Shown piece by piece: positions 23,765 through 30,720 of a DNA stretch of 64,000 nucleotides; within the stretch, counting starts at the first letter, position 1, and each line of letters opens with the position of its first letter. The notes beneath the pieces are model-generated. The model had not been told where the DNA came from and ran no database searches. It worked only from the letters and a program-made list of their open reading frames with translations. The position numbers and the translations under genes are program-made. The DNA lies in assembly GCA_046152955.1 (NCBI GenBank), contig JBJXGA010000473.1:1-64000 (forward strand), written 5' to 3'. The DNA comes from SIAF01 sp046152955. GTDB lineage: Bacteria > Planctomycetota > Planctomycetia > Planctomycetales > Planctomycetaceae.

Positions 23765-25156
23765 CTATCCCGCTTCGGACAGGCCGGCGCTTTGATTCAG
23801 CTTGTTGTAGAGCGTCTTGAGGGCGATCCCCAGTTCCACCGCGGTGCGGGGCTTGTCGCCTCCGTTGCGGTCGAGCGTTTGCAGGATGACTTCCATTTCG
23901 ATCTCCCGCAGCGTCTTGGGACGCTCGCCGTCGGTGTATTCGACGACAGGGCGCTGCCTGCGAGCGCGGCGGGTCAGACTGGCGGGCAGGTCGTCCAGCG
24001 TGATCGTTTTGCCGTCCGACAGGATCACCGCATGCTCCAGCGCGTTGGCCAGCTCGCGGACATTGCCGCTCCAGGTGTGGTGCTGCAACACATCAAGGAC
24101 TTCGTTGGAGAGGATGTCGGCGGGAACGTGGTGCCGCTTCAGGTGCCGCGCGATGAGGGTCCGGGCCAGATCGGGGATGTCTTCGCGGCGTTCCCGCAGC
24201 GGAGGGAGTTGGATTTCAAACGTGTTGACCCGGAAGAACAGATCCTCCCGGAAATCCCCCGCTTCGACCATCGACAACAGATCGCGGTTGGTGGCGCAGA
24301 CTACCCGGATGTTGACATGGAAGGCGTCGTTTTCTCCGACCCGACGGACTTCGCCCGATTCCAGGACGCGGAGCAATTTGACCTGCATGCCCCGGTCGAG
24401 CTCTCCCAGTTCGTCGAGAAACAGCGTCCCGCCATTGGCCACTTCGATCAGCCCCTTGCGCGGCACGTCGGCTCCCGTGAAGGCCCCTTTACGGTGGCCG
24501 AATAGCTCGCTTTCCACAAGATTCTCGGCCAGGGCGCCGCAGTTGACGGCGACAAACGGCATGTCGGCCCGGCGGCTCAATTCGTGGATGCGGCGCGCCA
24601 CCAGTTCTTTTCCCGTTCCGGTTTCCCCCAGAATGAGGACGTTGGAATCGGTGGGAGCGATCCGCTCGATGATCTTCTTCACCCGATCCATCGAGGGGGC
24701 CTGTCCCACGATGTCGGGACTCCCTTCGACCGCTTTGAGCCGGTTTTCCAGCGCGATCGCTTTGTGCGTGAGGGTCCGCTTCTCACCGACGCGCGACAAC
24801 ACGCCGGCGATCAACGCCAGCTTGGTCGGTTTCGTCAGGAAATCATAAGCCCCGCGGCGGAGCGCCTGGATGGCGTCTTCCATGTTGCCATGCCCGGTGC
24901 TGATGATGATCTCCGTTTCGGGAGAAACGGACCGCAGGTGTTCGACGACGTCCCAGCCGGAAATGCCGGGCATCCGCAGGTCGATGATGGCGGCGTCGAA
25001 CGAGTTCTTGTCGATGGCGGCGATGGCGCTCTTGCCGTCTTCGCAAATGGTCGCCTCGTGCCCCATTCTCGGCAATTCGAGCTTCATGACGTCCCGGATG
25101 GGGGGCTCATCGTCAACGAACAGTACGCGCAACCTGTTCAGAGCGGATTGGCTCAA
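23765..25156 (-). CDS. Sigma-54-dependent response regulator (NtrC family)
   Basis: 463 residues. The start chosen is TTG at 25156 because AAGGAGGAT lies six bases upstream and the receiver domain follows directly. A longer frame to 25399 has no similarity. Domains: receiver (~10-125) with acidic pocket 'FVDDE', phosphoacceptor D59 in 'AAIIDLRMPG' and 'FLTKPTK'; sigma-54 AAA+ domain (~145-375) with Walker A 'GETGTGKE', 'GAFTGAD' loop contacting sigma-54, and Walker B 'GGTLFLDELGEL'; and a Fis-type helix-turn-helix at the C-terminus ('KPRTAVELGIALKTLYNKL'). It activates sigma-54 promoters when phosphorylated. No histidine kinase is adjacent, so its signal is unknown. It is divergent from the padR gene. 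Confidence 0.93.
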   Translation of the reverse strand: MSQSALNRLRVLFVDDEPPIRDVMKLELPRMGHEATICEDGKSAIAAIDKNSFDAAIIDLRMPGISGWDVVEHLRSVSPETEIIISTGHGNMEDAIQALRRGAYDFLTKPTKLALIAGVLSRVGEKRTLTHKAIALENRLKAVEGSPDIVGQAPSMDRVKKIIERIAPTDSNVLILGETGTGKELVARRIHELSRRADMPFVAVNCGALAENLVESELFGHRKGAFTGADVPRKGLIEVANGGTLFLDELGELDRGMQVKLLRVLESGEVRRVGENDAFHVNIRVVCATNRDLLSMVEAGDFREDLFFRVNTFEIQLPPLRERREDIPDLARTLIARHLKRHHVPADILSNEVLDVLQHHTWSGNVRELANALEHAVILSDGKTITLDDLPASLTRRARRQRPVVEYTDGERPKTLREIEMEVILQTLDRNGGDKPRTAVELGIALKTLYNKLNQSAGLSEAG

Positions 25157-25328
25157 CCAGATCCTCCTTGCCGTCCGCCGGAGACTTCCTGTCGCCGGAC
25201 CGCTAGCCGATTTTCGTTCGAGAATGGGTTTTCCGCCACGCAGGGTGGGCGGGGGGGCGTATGTTAGCAAGCATCGGTTTTCAGGTACACAGCGGATTTT
25301 CGCGGGAAAATTCGCGTGCCGATTCCTC

Positions 25329-25357
25329 TTGCAATACCTCGAATCTTGAGGTACAAG
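25329..25357 (+). promoter_or_regulatory. padR promoter with operator palindrome; possible leaderless start
   Basis: TTGCAA (25329-25334) and TACAAG (25352-25357) are 17 bases apart. Between them lies the palindrome TACCTC-GAATCTT-GAGGTA (25335-25353). Transcription would begin close to the ATG at 25365, and no ribosome site precedes that ATG, which suggests a leaderless mRNA. PadR proteins commonly repress their own promoter, so this palindrome is the likely operator. Confidence 0.45.
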
Positions 25358-25364
25358 CCCCGCC

Positions 25365-25724
25365 ATGAGTGGAAAACGCACGAATCCTGACTTTCTCAAT
25401 GGCGTTCCCGAGTTGTTGATCCTGAATCTATTGGCTCGTCAACCGATGTATGGTTACGAGCTGGTGCAGGCGATCAGGCAGTCGACGAACGCCGCGCTGG
25501 AATTTGGAGAAGGGTGCATCTACCCGATTCTGCATCGGCTCGAAGCACATGATTTCCTGCAAGGGACGCGGACGACAGTCGGTGGGCGCCAACGGGTGGT
25601 GTATCAGGTGACACCTAGCGGCGAGCAGCGGTTGCACGCCTCCGCGGCGGCCTGGCAGCAAGTGGTCCAAGCGGTGAGTGGCGCTCTCCAGGGAGGACCG
25701 CATGTCCGGCCCGCAATGGCTTGA
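25365..25724 (+). CDS. PadR family transcriptional regulator
   Basis: 119 residues. The winged-helix PadR domain fills the protein: 'GVPELLILNLLARQPMYGYE', 'QAIRQSTNAALEFGEGCIYP', 'ILHRLEAHDFLQGT' and 'RVVYQVTPSGEQRL', with a short C-terminal dimer helix. PadR regulators repress nearby genes and release DNA on binding a ligand or after a stress signal. Its stop overlaps the start of a membrane protein gene by 23 bases, so the pair forms a unit. This PadR-plus-membrane-protein arrangement is frequent, and the downstream protein is the obvious target or partner. Confidence 0.93.
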   Translation: MSGKRTNPDFLNGVPELLILNLLARQPMYGYELVQAIRQSTNAALEFGEGCIYPILHRLEAHDFLQGTRTTVGGRQRVVYQVTPSGEQRLHASAAAWQQVVQAVSGALQGGPHVRPAMA

Positions 25725-26544
25725 AGCGGTGGTTAAGGAGTTGTCTCGACGCGGACTGCCGCGGCAGGAAGTCGCACGGCTGGCGGACGAGTTGTCGGAC
25801 CATTTGTCCGACCGATTGGAGTCACGGCTGGCTGACGCCGGGCGTGACGAGGGAAAGGGGGAAATCTCTTCTCTCATTTCATGTCAGGAGTTCACCATGC
25901 GCACGGAAGCGAGTGTTTTGGAAGAATTGGGACATCCCACAGAGATTGCGGACGCCGCGGCCCTGGAGTATGGCAAGCGGCCCATCCTGCATCGTTCGCG
26001 GCTGGCGGCGTTTCTCACATTTGTCGTGTTGCCACTGCCGGCATTGGTGCTGGGATGGATTGCGGCCATGATGCTCCTGGCGGGGATCGGTAATGTCCTG
26101 GGAGGTTCGGAGACGGACAGCGACACGGTTCGAGAGGTCACTTGGCCGATGGTGCTGGGGGTCAATCTGCTGTTGGCGGCCATCCTGGTCGCTCCGGCGA
26201 CGGGGATCGTGGCGCTGTTTTCACGACTGGCGCGACGCACTCGCCATCAGTGGCGGTGGGGGCTGGCGGCCTGCCTGCTGATTGCGCTGACCACCGCGCT
26301 GGCTTATAGTTCCGCGGAGTTTTCGGAGTTGCCGGGCCGTAGCAAAATCATGTTCGGCATGGGAATCTCTGGCAAACTCCCGTCGACGGCCCAGATCGGA
26401 CAGTTTCTTCTGCCGATGATCGTGGGACTTCTGATCCTGCGAAGATCGTCAAAAACCAGACTGACCGATCCGTCCGACCGGCACTCAGATTCCGAAGAGC
26501 CGCTCGCTGGTACTCTGGGGATGCCGGACCGCGCCGCGGCATGA
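25702..26544 (+). CDS. PadR-linked membrane protein (DUF1700/HAAS-like N-terminus)
   Basis: 280 residues from ATG at 25702 with GGGAGGA upstream, overlapping padR. The N-terminal ~85 residues are a helical cytoplasmic domain ('WLEAVVKELSRRGLPRQEV', 'LADELSDHLSDRLES', 'VLEELGHPTEIADAAALEYG') of the kind that precedes permeases and DUF1700 proteins next to PadR regulators. Five hydrophobic helices follow ('AAFLTFVVLPLPALVLGWI', 'VLGVNLLLAAILVAPATGIV', 'WGLAACLLIALTTALAY', 'IGQFLLPMIVGLLIL'). The tail is charged. The domain may sense or bind lipid or protein; its exact role is unknown. Confidence 0.8.
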   Translation: MSGPQWLEAVVKELSRRGLPRQEVARLADELSDHLSDRLESRLADAGRDEGKGEISSLISCQEFTMRTEASVLEELGHPTEIADAAALEYGKRPILHRSRLAAFLTFVVLPLPALVLGWIAAMMLLAGIGNVLGGSETDSDTVREVTWPMVLGVNLLLAAILVAPATGIVALFSRLARRTRHQWRWGLAACLLIALTTALAYSSAEFSELPGRSKIMFGMGISGKLPSTAQIGQFLLPMIVGLLILRRSSKTRLTDPSDRHSDSEEPLAGTLGMPDRAAA

Positions 26545-26977
26545 CGCACGACTGGGGTTGGATTTGGGGCCACCCTGGCCTGCGCCAACGTCAGACGCGA
26601 CATTAACGCGAATTGATCCGAGAATTGTTCCGCTGGCCAACTACAATCGCATTTTTTGACCAAGCACCAGCCCCCCGCTGGCCTTGTGCCAGTGGAGGCC
26701 GTGCCTGGCAGCTACATGCGCCATTTACCCCCGTTTTCCCGCGCTCATGAACCTCTGCCCCCCTCCCCGCCGCGACAAACGCTGGAGCGGGCAATAAAGC
26801 ATTGCCGCGGCGGGGAGGGGGGCAGAGGTTCTACACGTGGGATCATTTTCGAGGGTTCTAGCCTGCGAATCTTTCGCTCCAGCGGCACGAGGCCGTTGGG
26901 GGCGGGCTGGAACCTGAGTCGCCGAATTCCTGACCACGGTTTCGGTTCAGATTGAGACATTGGTGCTCAGGTCAGGG
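26545..26977. other. Intergenic region between convergent genes
   Basis: The 433 bp between the plus-strand membrane protein and trpD (convergent) hold no supported gene. The main structure is the 25-bp perfect inverted repeat at 26750-26830, which could serve both genes as a transcription barrier. Nothing else is recognised. Confidence 0.5.
26750..26830. repeat. Perfect 25-bp inverted repeat element
   Basis: Arms at 26750-26774 and 26806-26830 are exact reverse complements, beginning AACCTCTG and ending CAGAGGTT, with a 31-base middle. The middle itself contains GCAAT-AAAGC-ATTGC, so a nested hairpin is possible. There is no T-tract on either side. It may be a small MITE-like or REP-like element, or a strong bidirectional hairpin between convergent genes. 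Confidence 0.85.
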
Positions 26978-28018
26978 CTACCCTGCATCCGACGCGGCGG
27001 CCAATTGTCCCGTGAGGCAGACCAAGTCTTCCACCAGACTCGCGACGGCGCCCGAATCAATGGCTGCGGCGGCGAGCCGGACTCCTTCGCGCGGCTCCCT
27101 GACGCGTACCGCGGCCAGGAGCGCGGCAGAGGCATTCGCCAAGACAATATTCCGCGCCGCGCCGGGCTGGCCGGCGAAGACCTGGCGCAACACCGCCGCG
27201 CTTTCGGCTGGCGACTGCACCTGCAAATCTTCCGGACGGCATTCCGGCAGTCCAAACGATTCGGCGGTCCACTGCCGTTCGCACAGTTGCGCCGCGGTCA
27301 CTTCAAAGGCGGTCGTCACTCCCCACAAGCTGACTTCGTCGAGTTGATCGGCGCCGCAGACGACATAGGCGTGTTGCCGTCCAAGGTCCGCCAAAGCCCG
27401 CGCCAGGCGGTGGGCCGTCTCTTTGCGCCCCGTTCCAATCAACTGAAAGCTGGCGCGGGCGGGATTGGTCAATGGTCCCAGCAGATTGAAGATCGTCCGA
27501 AAGCGGAGCTGCTTGCGGACCGGCGCCACGTGCTTCATCGCGCTATGGAACAACGGGGCAAAGCAAAAGCCGATTTTGAGCTCGTCCAGACAGCGAGACA
27601 CCTGGCCGGCGGTCAGATTGATCTGGACTCCCAGTTGTTCCAAGACGTCGGCTGATCCGCTGGTGCTCGACACCCCCCGGTTGCCATGCTTGGGAACCGG
27701 CACGCCGCAGGCGGCCACGACGAAAGCGGTCGCCGTGCTGATGTTGAAGGTGTGCAACTGATCCCCACCGGTCCCACAGGTGTCGAGCAGCCCCAGATGT
27801 CGCGTGGACAGCGGGGCCGCCCGCTCTTGCATGGCCCGCGCCGCGCCGACAATTTCACCCACCGACTCCCCTTTGAGACGCAGCGCCGTGAGCAGCGCGG
27901 CGATCTCCACTTCGCTGGCCTGGCCGTCCATCAGTGTTGAGAACGCGGCATAGGCCTCGGAACTGTCGAGATCGTGCCCGGTCACCAGTCGATCGAGGGC
28001 GTGCTGCATGGTGGTCAT
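26978..28018 (-). CDS. trpD: Anthranilate phosphoribosyltransferase
   Basis: 346 residues, the usual length. The enzyme joins anthranilate to phosphoribosyl pyrophosphate in the second dedicated step of tryptophan synthesis in the cytoplasm. Signatures: the PRPP/magnesium glycine loop 'LDTCGTGGDQLHTFNIST', the anthranilate-binding 'PKHGNRGVSSTSGSADVLE', 'FCFAPLFHSAMKHVAPVRK', and 'TIFNLLGPLTNPA'. N-terminal helices ('DSSEAYAAFSTLMDG') form the dimer. No other trp gene is in the window, so trpD stands alone here. The start is ATG at 28018; the 190 bp ahead contain no obvious trp leader peptide. Confidence 0.97.
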   Translation of the reverse strand: MTTMQHALDRLVTGHDLDSSEAYAAFSTLMDGQASEVEIAALLTALRLKGESVGEIVGAARAMQERAAPLSTRHLGLLDTCGTGGDQLHTFNISTATAFVVAACGVPVPKHGNRGVSSTSGSADVLEQLGVQINLTAGQVSRCLDELKIGFCFAPLFHSAMKHVAPVRKQLRFRTIFNLLGPLTNPARASFQLIGTGRKETAHRLARALADLGRQHAYVVCGADQLDEVSLWGVTTAFEVTAAQLCERQWTAESFGLPECRPEDLQVQSPAESAAVLRQVFAGQPGAARNIVLANASAALLAAVRVREPREGVRLAAAAIDSGAVASLVEDLVCLTGQLAAASDAG

Positions 28019-28210
28019 CAGGGGGACTCCGGTTGCGCCAGGATTCCAAGGGGCGCATCACAGTCCGAAACCAGTTCCGGACTTGTCCACGACCGCTTGA
28101 ACCGCGCGCGATGCATCTTAGTGGGCCGAAAGAGCGAGGTAAACCAGCGGCGGCTTGGCCCAACGATGATTGGAGTTCATCCCGGCAACGACCGGTGGTA
28201 GAATCAGGGA

Positions 28211-29185
28211 ATGGACATCGCCACTCCAGACGCAACGGCCTCACAGTCCCGCAGGCGTTCGACCCGCCTGGCGGTTGGGGTGTGGATCGGACTGGCCAGC
28301 GTGTTGCTCGTTGGTTTCGTGATGCCGCCGCGCTTTGGGGCGCCGATCGACCAGAAACAGCGAGTCCTCCGCGAAGTGGCGCGGTTGGAGGGACAGGTCA
28401 GGACATCGCCCGATGGGGAAGTCGAGTCCATCGATTTGAACGGCACGCGGGCCACAGATCGCACGCTGCTCAATGTGAAGGAGTTTGGCCGACTGCAGTC
28501 TCTGATTCTGACGGGGACGCGGAGCACCGATGCCGGTCTGGGTCACTTGCAGGAGTTGAAGAACTTGCAAGTGCTCCATCTGCGCGACACGCCGGTGACC
28601 GACGTCGGTCTTGGTCATCTGAAGCGACTGACATCGCTCAAAGAGCTCGACTTGAAGGGGACGCTGATTACTGACGCAGCCCTGGAGGATCTGAGGGGCG
28701 CTTTGCCCGACTGCTCGATATGGGATCGAGCGGGCCGTTTCCTGGGACCAAAGTCCGATGATCTTGTTCTTCGACCGGGAAGCTGGGAGGTATTTCAACC
28801 TGAGCTTTCGACGCTGACGATGGGTGAGCTTGCCGACCATCTGGACGTCGCGTTAATAGGACGTGCGACGCGGCAACCGTTTTCATTGGACGCCATTCTG
28901 CTGGAGCTGATCCATCGAGGTGGTTCAGACGCAGAACGACTGCTGGCTGATCGGCTCAACTTTCGTCACGCAGAACCGGACGAAACGGAACGCATCGCGG
29001 GAGGAATCGTCGCTGCGACTGACGAGGACGCGAAAGAGTTATGGGAAACCGGCATTCGATCGAGACGCCTGGAGTTGCTGACTGCGCTTCGGAGAATTCA
29101 GAAGAAGCCCGATCCGCTGCAGGTTGAAGTGCGATTGACCAGAGACGTTGACGCCTGGGCGCAAATCCAAGACCTAACCATTTAG
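28211..29185 (+). CDS. Leucine-rich-repeat membrane protein, first part (ends at in-frame UAG)
   Basis: 324 residues. It has a short N-terminus, one transmembrane helix (~19-40), and several leucine-rich repeats (~65-170: 'VKEFGRLQSLILTGTRSTD', 'LQELKNLQVLHLRDTPVTD', 'LKRLTSLKELDLKGTLITD') with the planctomycete T-x-T-D spacing. A charged region without clear similarity follows and ends 'QIQDLTI' at the TAG of 29183-29185. The next codon opens another 369-codon frame in the same phase, which strongly suggests one original gene of about 694 residues. LRRs act in protein binding; no catalytic motif is seen. Likely a nonsense-interrupted gene. Confidence 0.7.
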   Translation: MDIATPDATASQSRRRSTRLAVGVWIGLASVLLVGFVMPPRFGAPIDQKQRVLREVARLEGQVRTSPDGEVESIDLNGTRATDRTLLNVKEFGRLQSLILTGTRSTDAGLGHLQELKNLQVLHLRDTPVTDVGLGHLKRLTSLKELDLKGTLITDAALEDLRGALPDCSIWDRAGRFLGPKSDDLVLRPGSWEVFQPELSTLTMGELADHLDVALIGRATRQPFSLDAILLELIHRGGSDAERLLADRLNFRHAEPDETERIAGGIVAATDEDAKELWETGIRSRRLELLTALRRIQKKPDPLQVEVRLTRDVDAWAQIQDLTI

Positions 29186-30295
29186 GTGGAAGGAGACACC
29201 GAAGGTCGTGTGACGGCTCTAGAGCTTGAGGAACGGCTTCACCAGGCCACCCTGGATTTTGATGAAGCCTTGCGGGAACTTGACCTGATTGACCGAGAAC
29301 TGGCACGCGATGCCTGGGAGAATCAAACGTGGATCGTCCATGAAAAACGTTCCGAAATGGGCCGATTGGAGACCTGGCTGGCGGCTCGACGCGAGCTTGA
29401 TCGACGAACACCACAAGAGGTCGAGTTAAAGTTGCCTGAAACAGTCCGCGCGGATACGCGCAACTTGCCCGTGTTTGTCGTCGTCCTGAAGTCTGTGGAT
29501 GCGGAGCAGGTGCCAGCACCAATGCAGTTTCGCGATGACGATTTGACTGGAAGCGCGGCTCGTTGGCGCTTCGAAGTCAGGGACGCCGAGGGATTTGTTC
29601 TTCCAGATCCGCCGAGGGGCATTTTGGAAGGCTATCGGACGGCATTCATTTATGACGGCGAACTGGTTTTCGGCCAGGAATGGAAAACCGTACTCCGCAT
29701 ATCCAATTACGTGGACCTTTCCTTGCCAGGAGAATACACCGTGACGGTCATGTTTCACAATGACGAACCTTTGATAGACACTACGAGCTACGACAAATTG
29801 AACCAATTGATCGTATTCAAGTCCGAACCATTTTCGCTCACCGTGGAAATGGGGCCAAGGCGAATCGTCCAAACGCCGCCTGGTCTGCGGGGCGTGGTGG
29901 ACCAATTGATTCGGGAACTGCCCGAGTCGGGGACAGTCCAGATCATATTCGGAGTCTATGATGAATCGTTCCATGCAGTGATCAGCCCCGCTTCGAGCCA
30001 GGGACAACTCTTGCGCATGGGAATGGGGGCCGTTCCAGGCTTGCTCGACGCGTTGAACGACGACTGCGTGTCACCACATCAGAAGGCCTGGATTCTCGCC
30101 TTGCTCTACATGATCACCGACGAACGGGACTTCAACCCGATCAACTTTGACGGCGCTCTTCCCGATTTTGAGGGACATTCTTCGTTTGGGCTGAGTGCCA
30201 ACGGGATCGGAGCGAATCTCTTGCCGGACGGCCAGCAGAGTTTGATCGACAAGTGGAATCAGTTTCGGAATGATTACCTCGAAATTCAGGACTGA
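29186..30295 (+). CDS. Second part of the interrupted LRR gene
   Basis: A 369-codon frame that begins directly after the TAG at 29183-29185, in the same phase. It has no ribosome site; its first codon happens to be GTG. About residues 8-75 are charged helices ('ELEERLHQATLDFDEALREL'). A beta-sandwich-like module follows (~80-230: 'LPVFVVVLKSVDAEQVPAPM', 'RWRFEVRDAEGFVLPDPPRG', 'NYVDLSLPGEYTVTVMFHN'). That pattern recurs in large planctomycete proteins of unknown function. The end ('SLIDKWNQFRNDYLEI') is helical. It probably survives only as the 3' part of a broken gene, unless the UAG is read through. Confidence 0.6.
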   Translation: MEGDTEGRVTALELEERLHQATLDFDEALRELDLIDRELARDAWENQTWIVHEKRSEMGRLETWLAARRELDRRTPQEVELKLPETVRADTRNLPVFVVVLKSVDAEQVPAPMQFRDDDLTGSAARWRFEVRDAEGFVLPDPPRGILEGYRTAFIYDGELVFGQEWKTVLRISNYVDLSLPGEYTVTVMFHNDEPLIDTTSYDKLNQLIVFKSEPFSLTVEMGPRRIVQTPPGLRGVVDQLIRELPESGTVQIIFGVYDESFHAVISPASSQGQLLRMGMGAVPGLLDALNDDCVSPHQKAWILALLYMITDERDFNPINFDGALPDFEGHSSFGLSANGIGANLLPDGQQSLIDKWNQFRNDYLEIQD

Positions 30296-30307
30296 AGGAG
30301 CCCGCCG

Positions 30308-30496
30308 CATGTCCACGCAACTGATTTCTCCGCCGCCGACGGAATCTACCGAAGCGAAGTCTTCCCCGGTCTCTGGCTCGATCCGAGGGCCATGCTCCAG
30401 CGCGACCTGGGCCGTGTGCTCGAGGTGTTGCAACTCGGGCTGGCCAGCGACGAGCATTTGAAGTTTGTCGCCAAGCTGACGGCCACCGGACAATAG
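30308..30496 (+). pseudogene. C-terminal remnant of a Uma2-family protein
   Basis: In the second forward frame 62 codons read as the end of a Uma2 (DUF820) restriction-endonuclease-like protein: 'ADGIYRSEVFPGLWLDPRAM', 'LQRDLGRVLEVLQLGLASDE', 'HLKFVAKL', then TAG at 30494. The conserved 'YRSxVFPGLWLD' is the usual last block of this family. The catalytic PD-(D/E)XK core and the start are missing. An ATG at 30309 lies in another frame. The rest of the 425-bp gap up to 30720 shows nothing recognisable. Confidence 0.6.
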
Positions 30497-30720
30497 ATTT
30501 TGGGCGCCACAGCGGCAGTCAAGATCGGGGGCCTTGCGGCGGCCCTCGCCTTTGACCCCTCCGGGGTCGGGCGAACCTCTTCCTTTCCGGCGGCACTGTT
30601 GATCCGTCTCGCCAGCGGATACAATCGATGGGGCACGTTGAACTGTCCACGCCAACCCTGCGGGTATGACCGGAAGCAACCCAGGTCACTCCCGCATTGC
30701 CGGGAGCTTGAGCTGCACTT

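Noticed and set aside
29186..30295. Treating the second half of the LRR gene as an independent gene starting at GTG
   Set aside because: No ribosome site, the first codon directly follows the stop in the same phase, and the charged helical start looks like the middle of a protein. It is listed as the continuation of the broken gene.
30270..30461. A plus-strand frame with an ATG at 30309 after a good AGGAG
   Set aside because: Its product has no similarity, while the neighbouring frame clearly encodes the Uma2 end block, so the frame is a shadow of the remnant.
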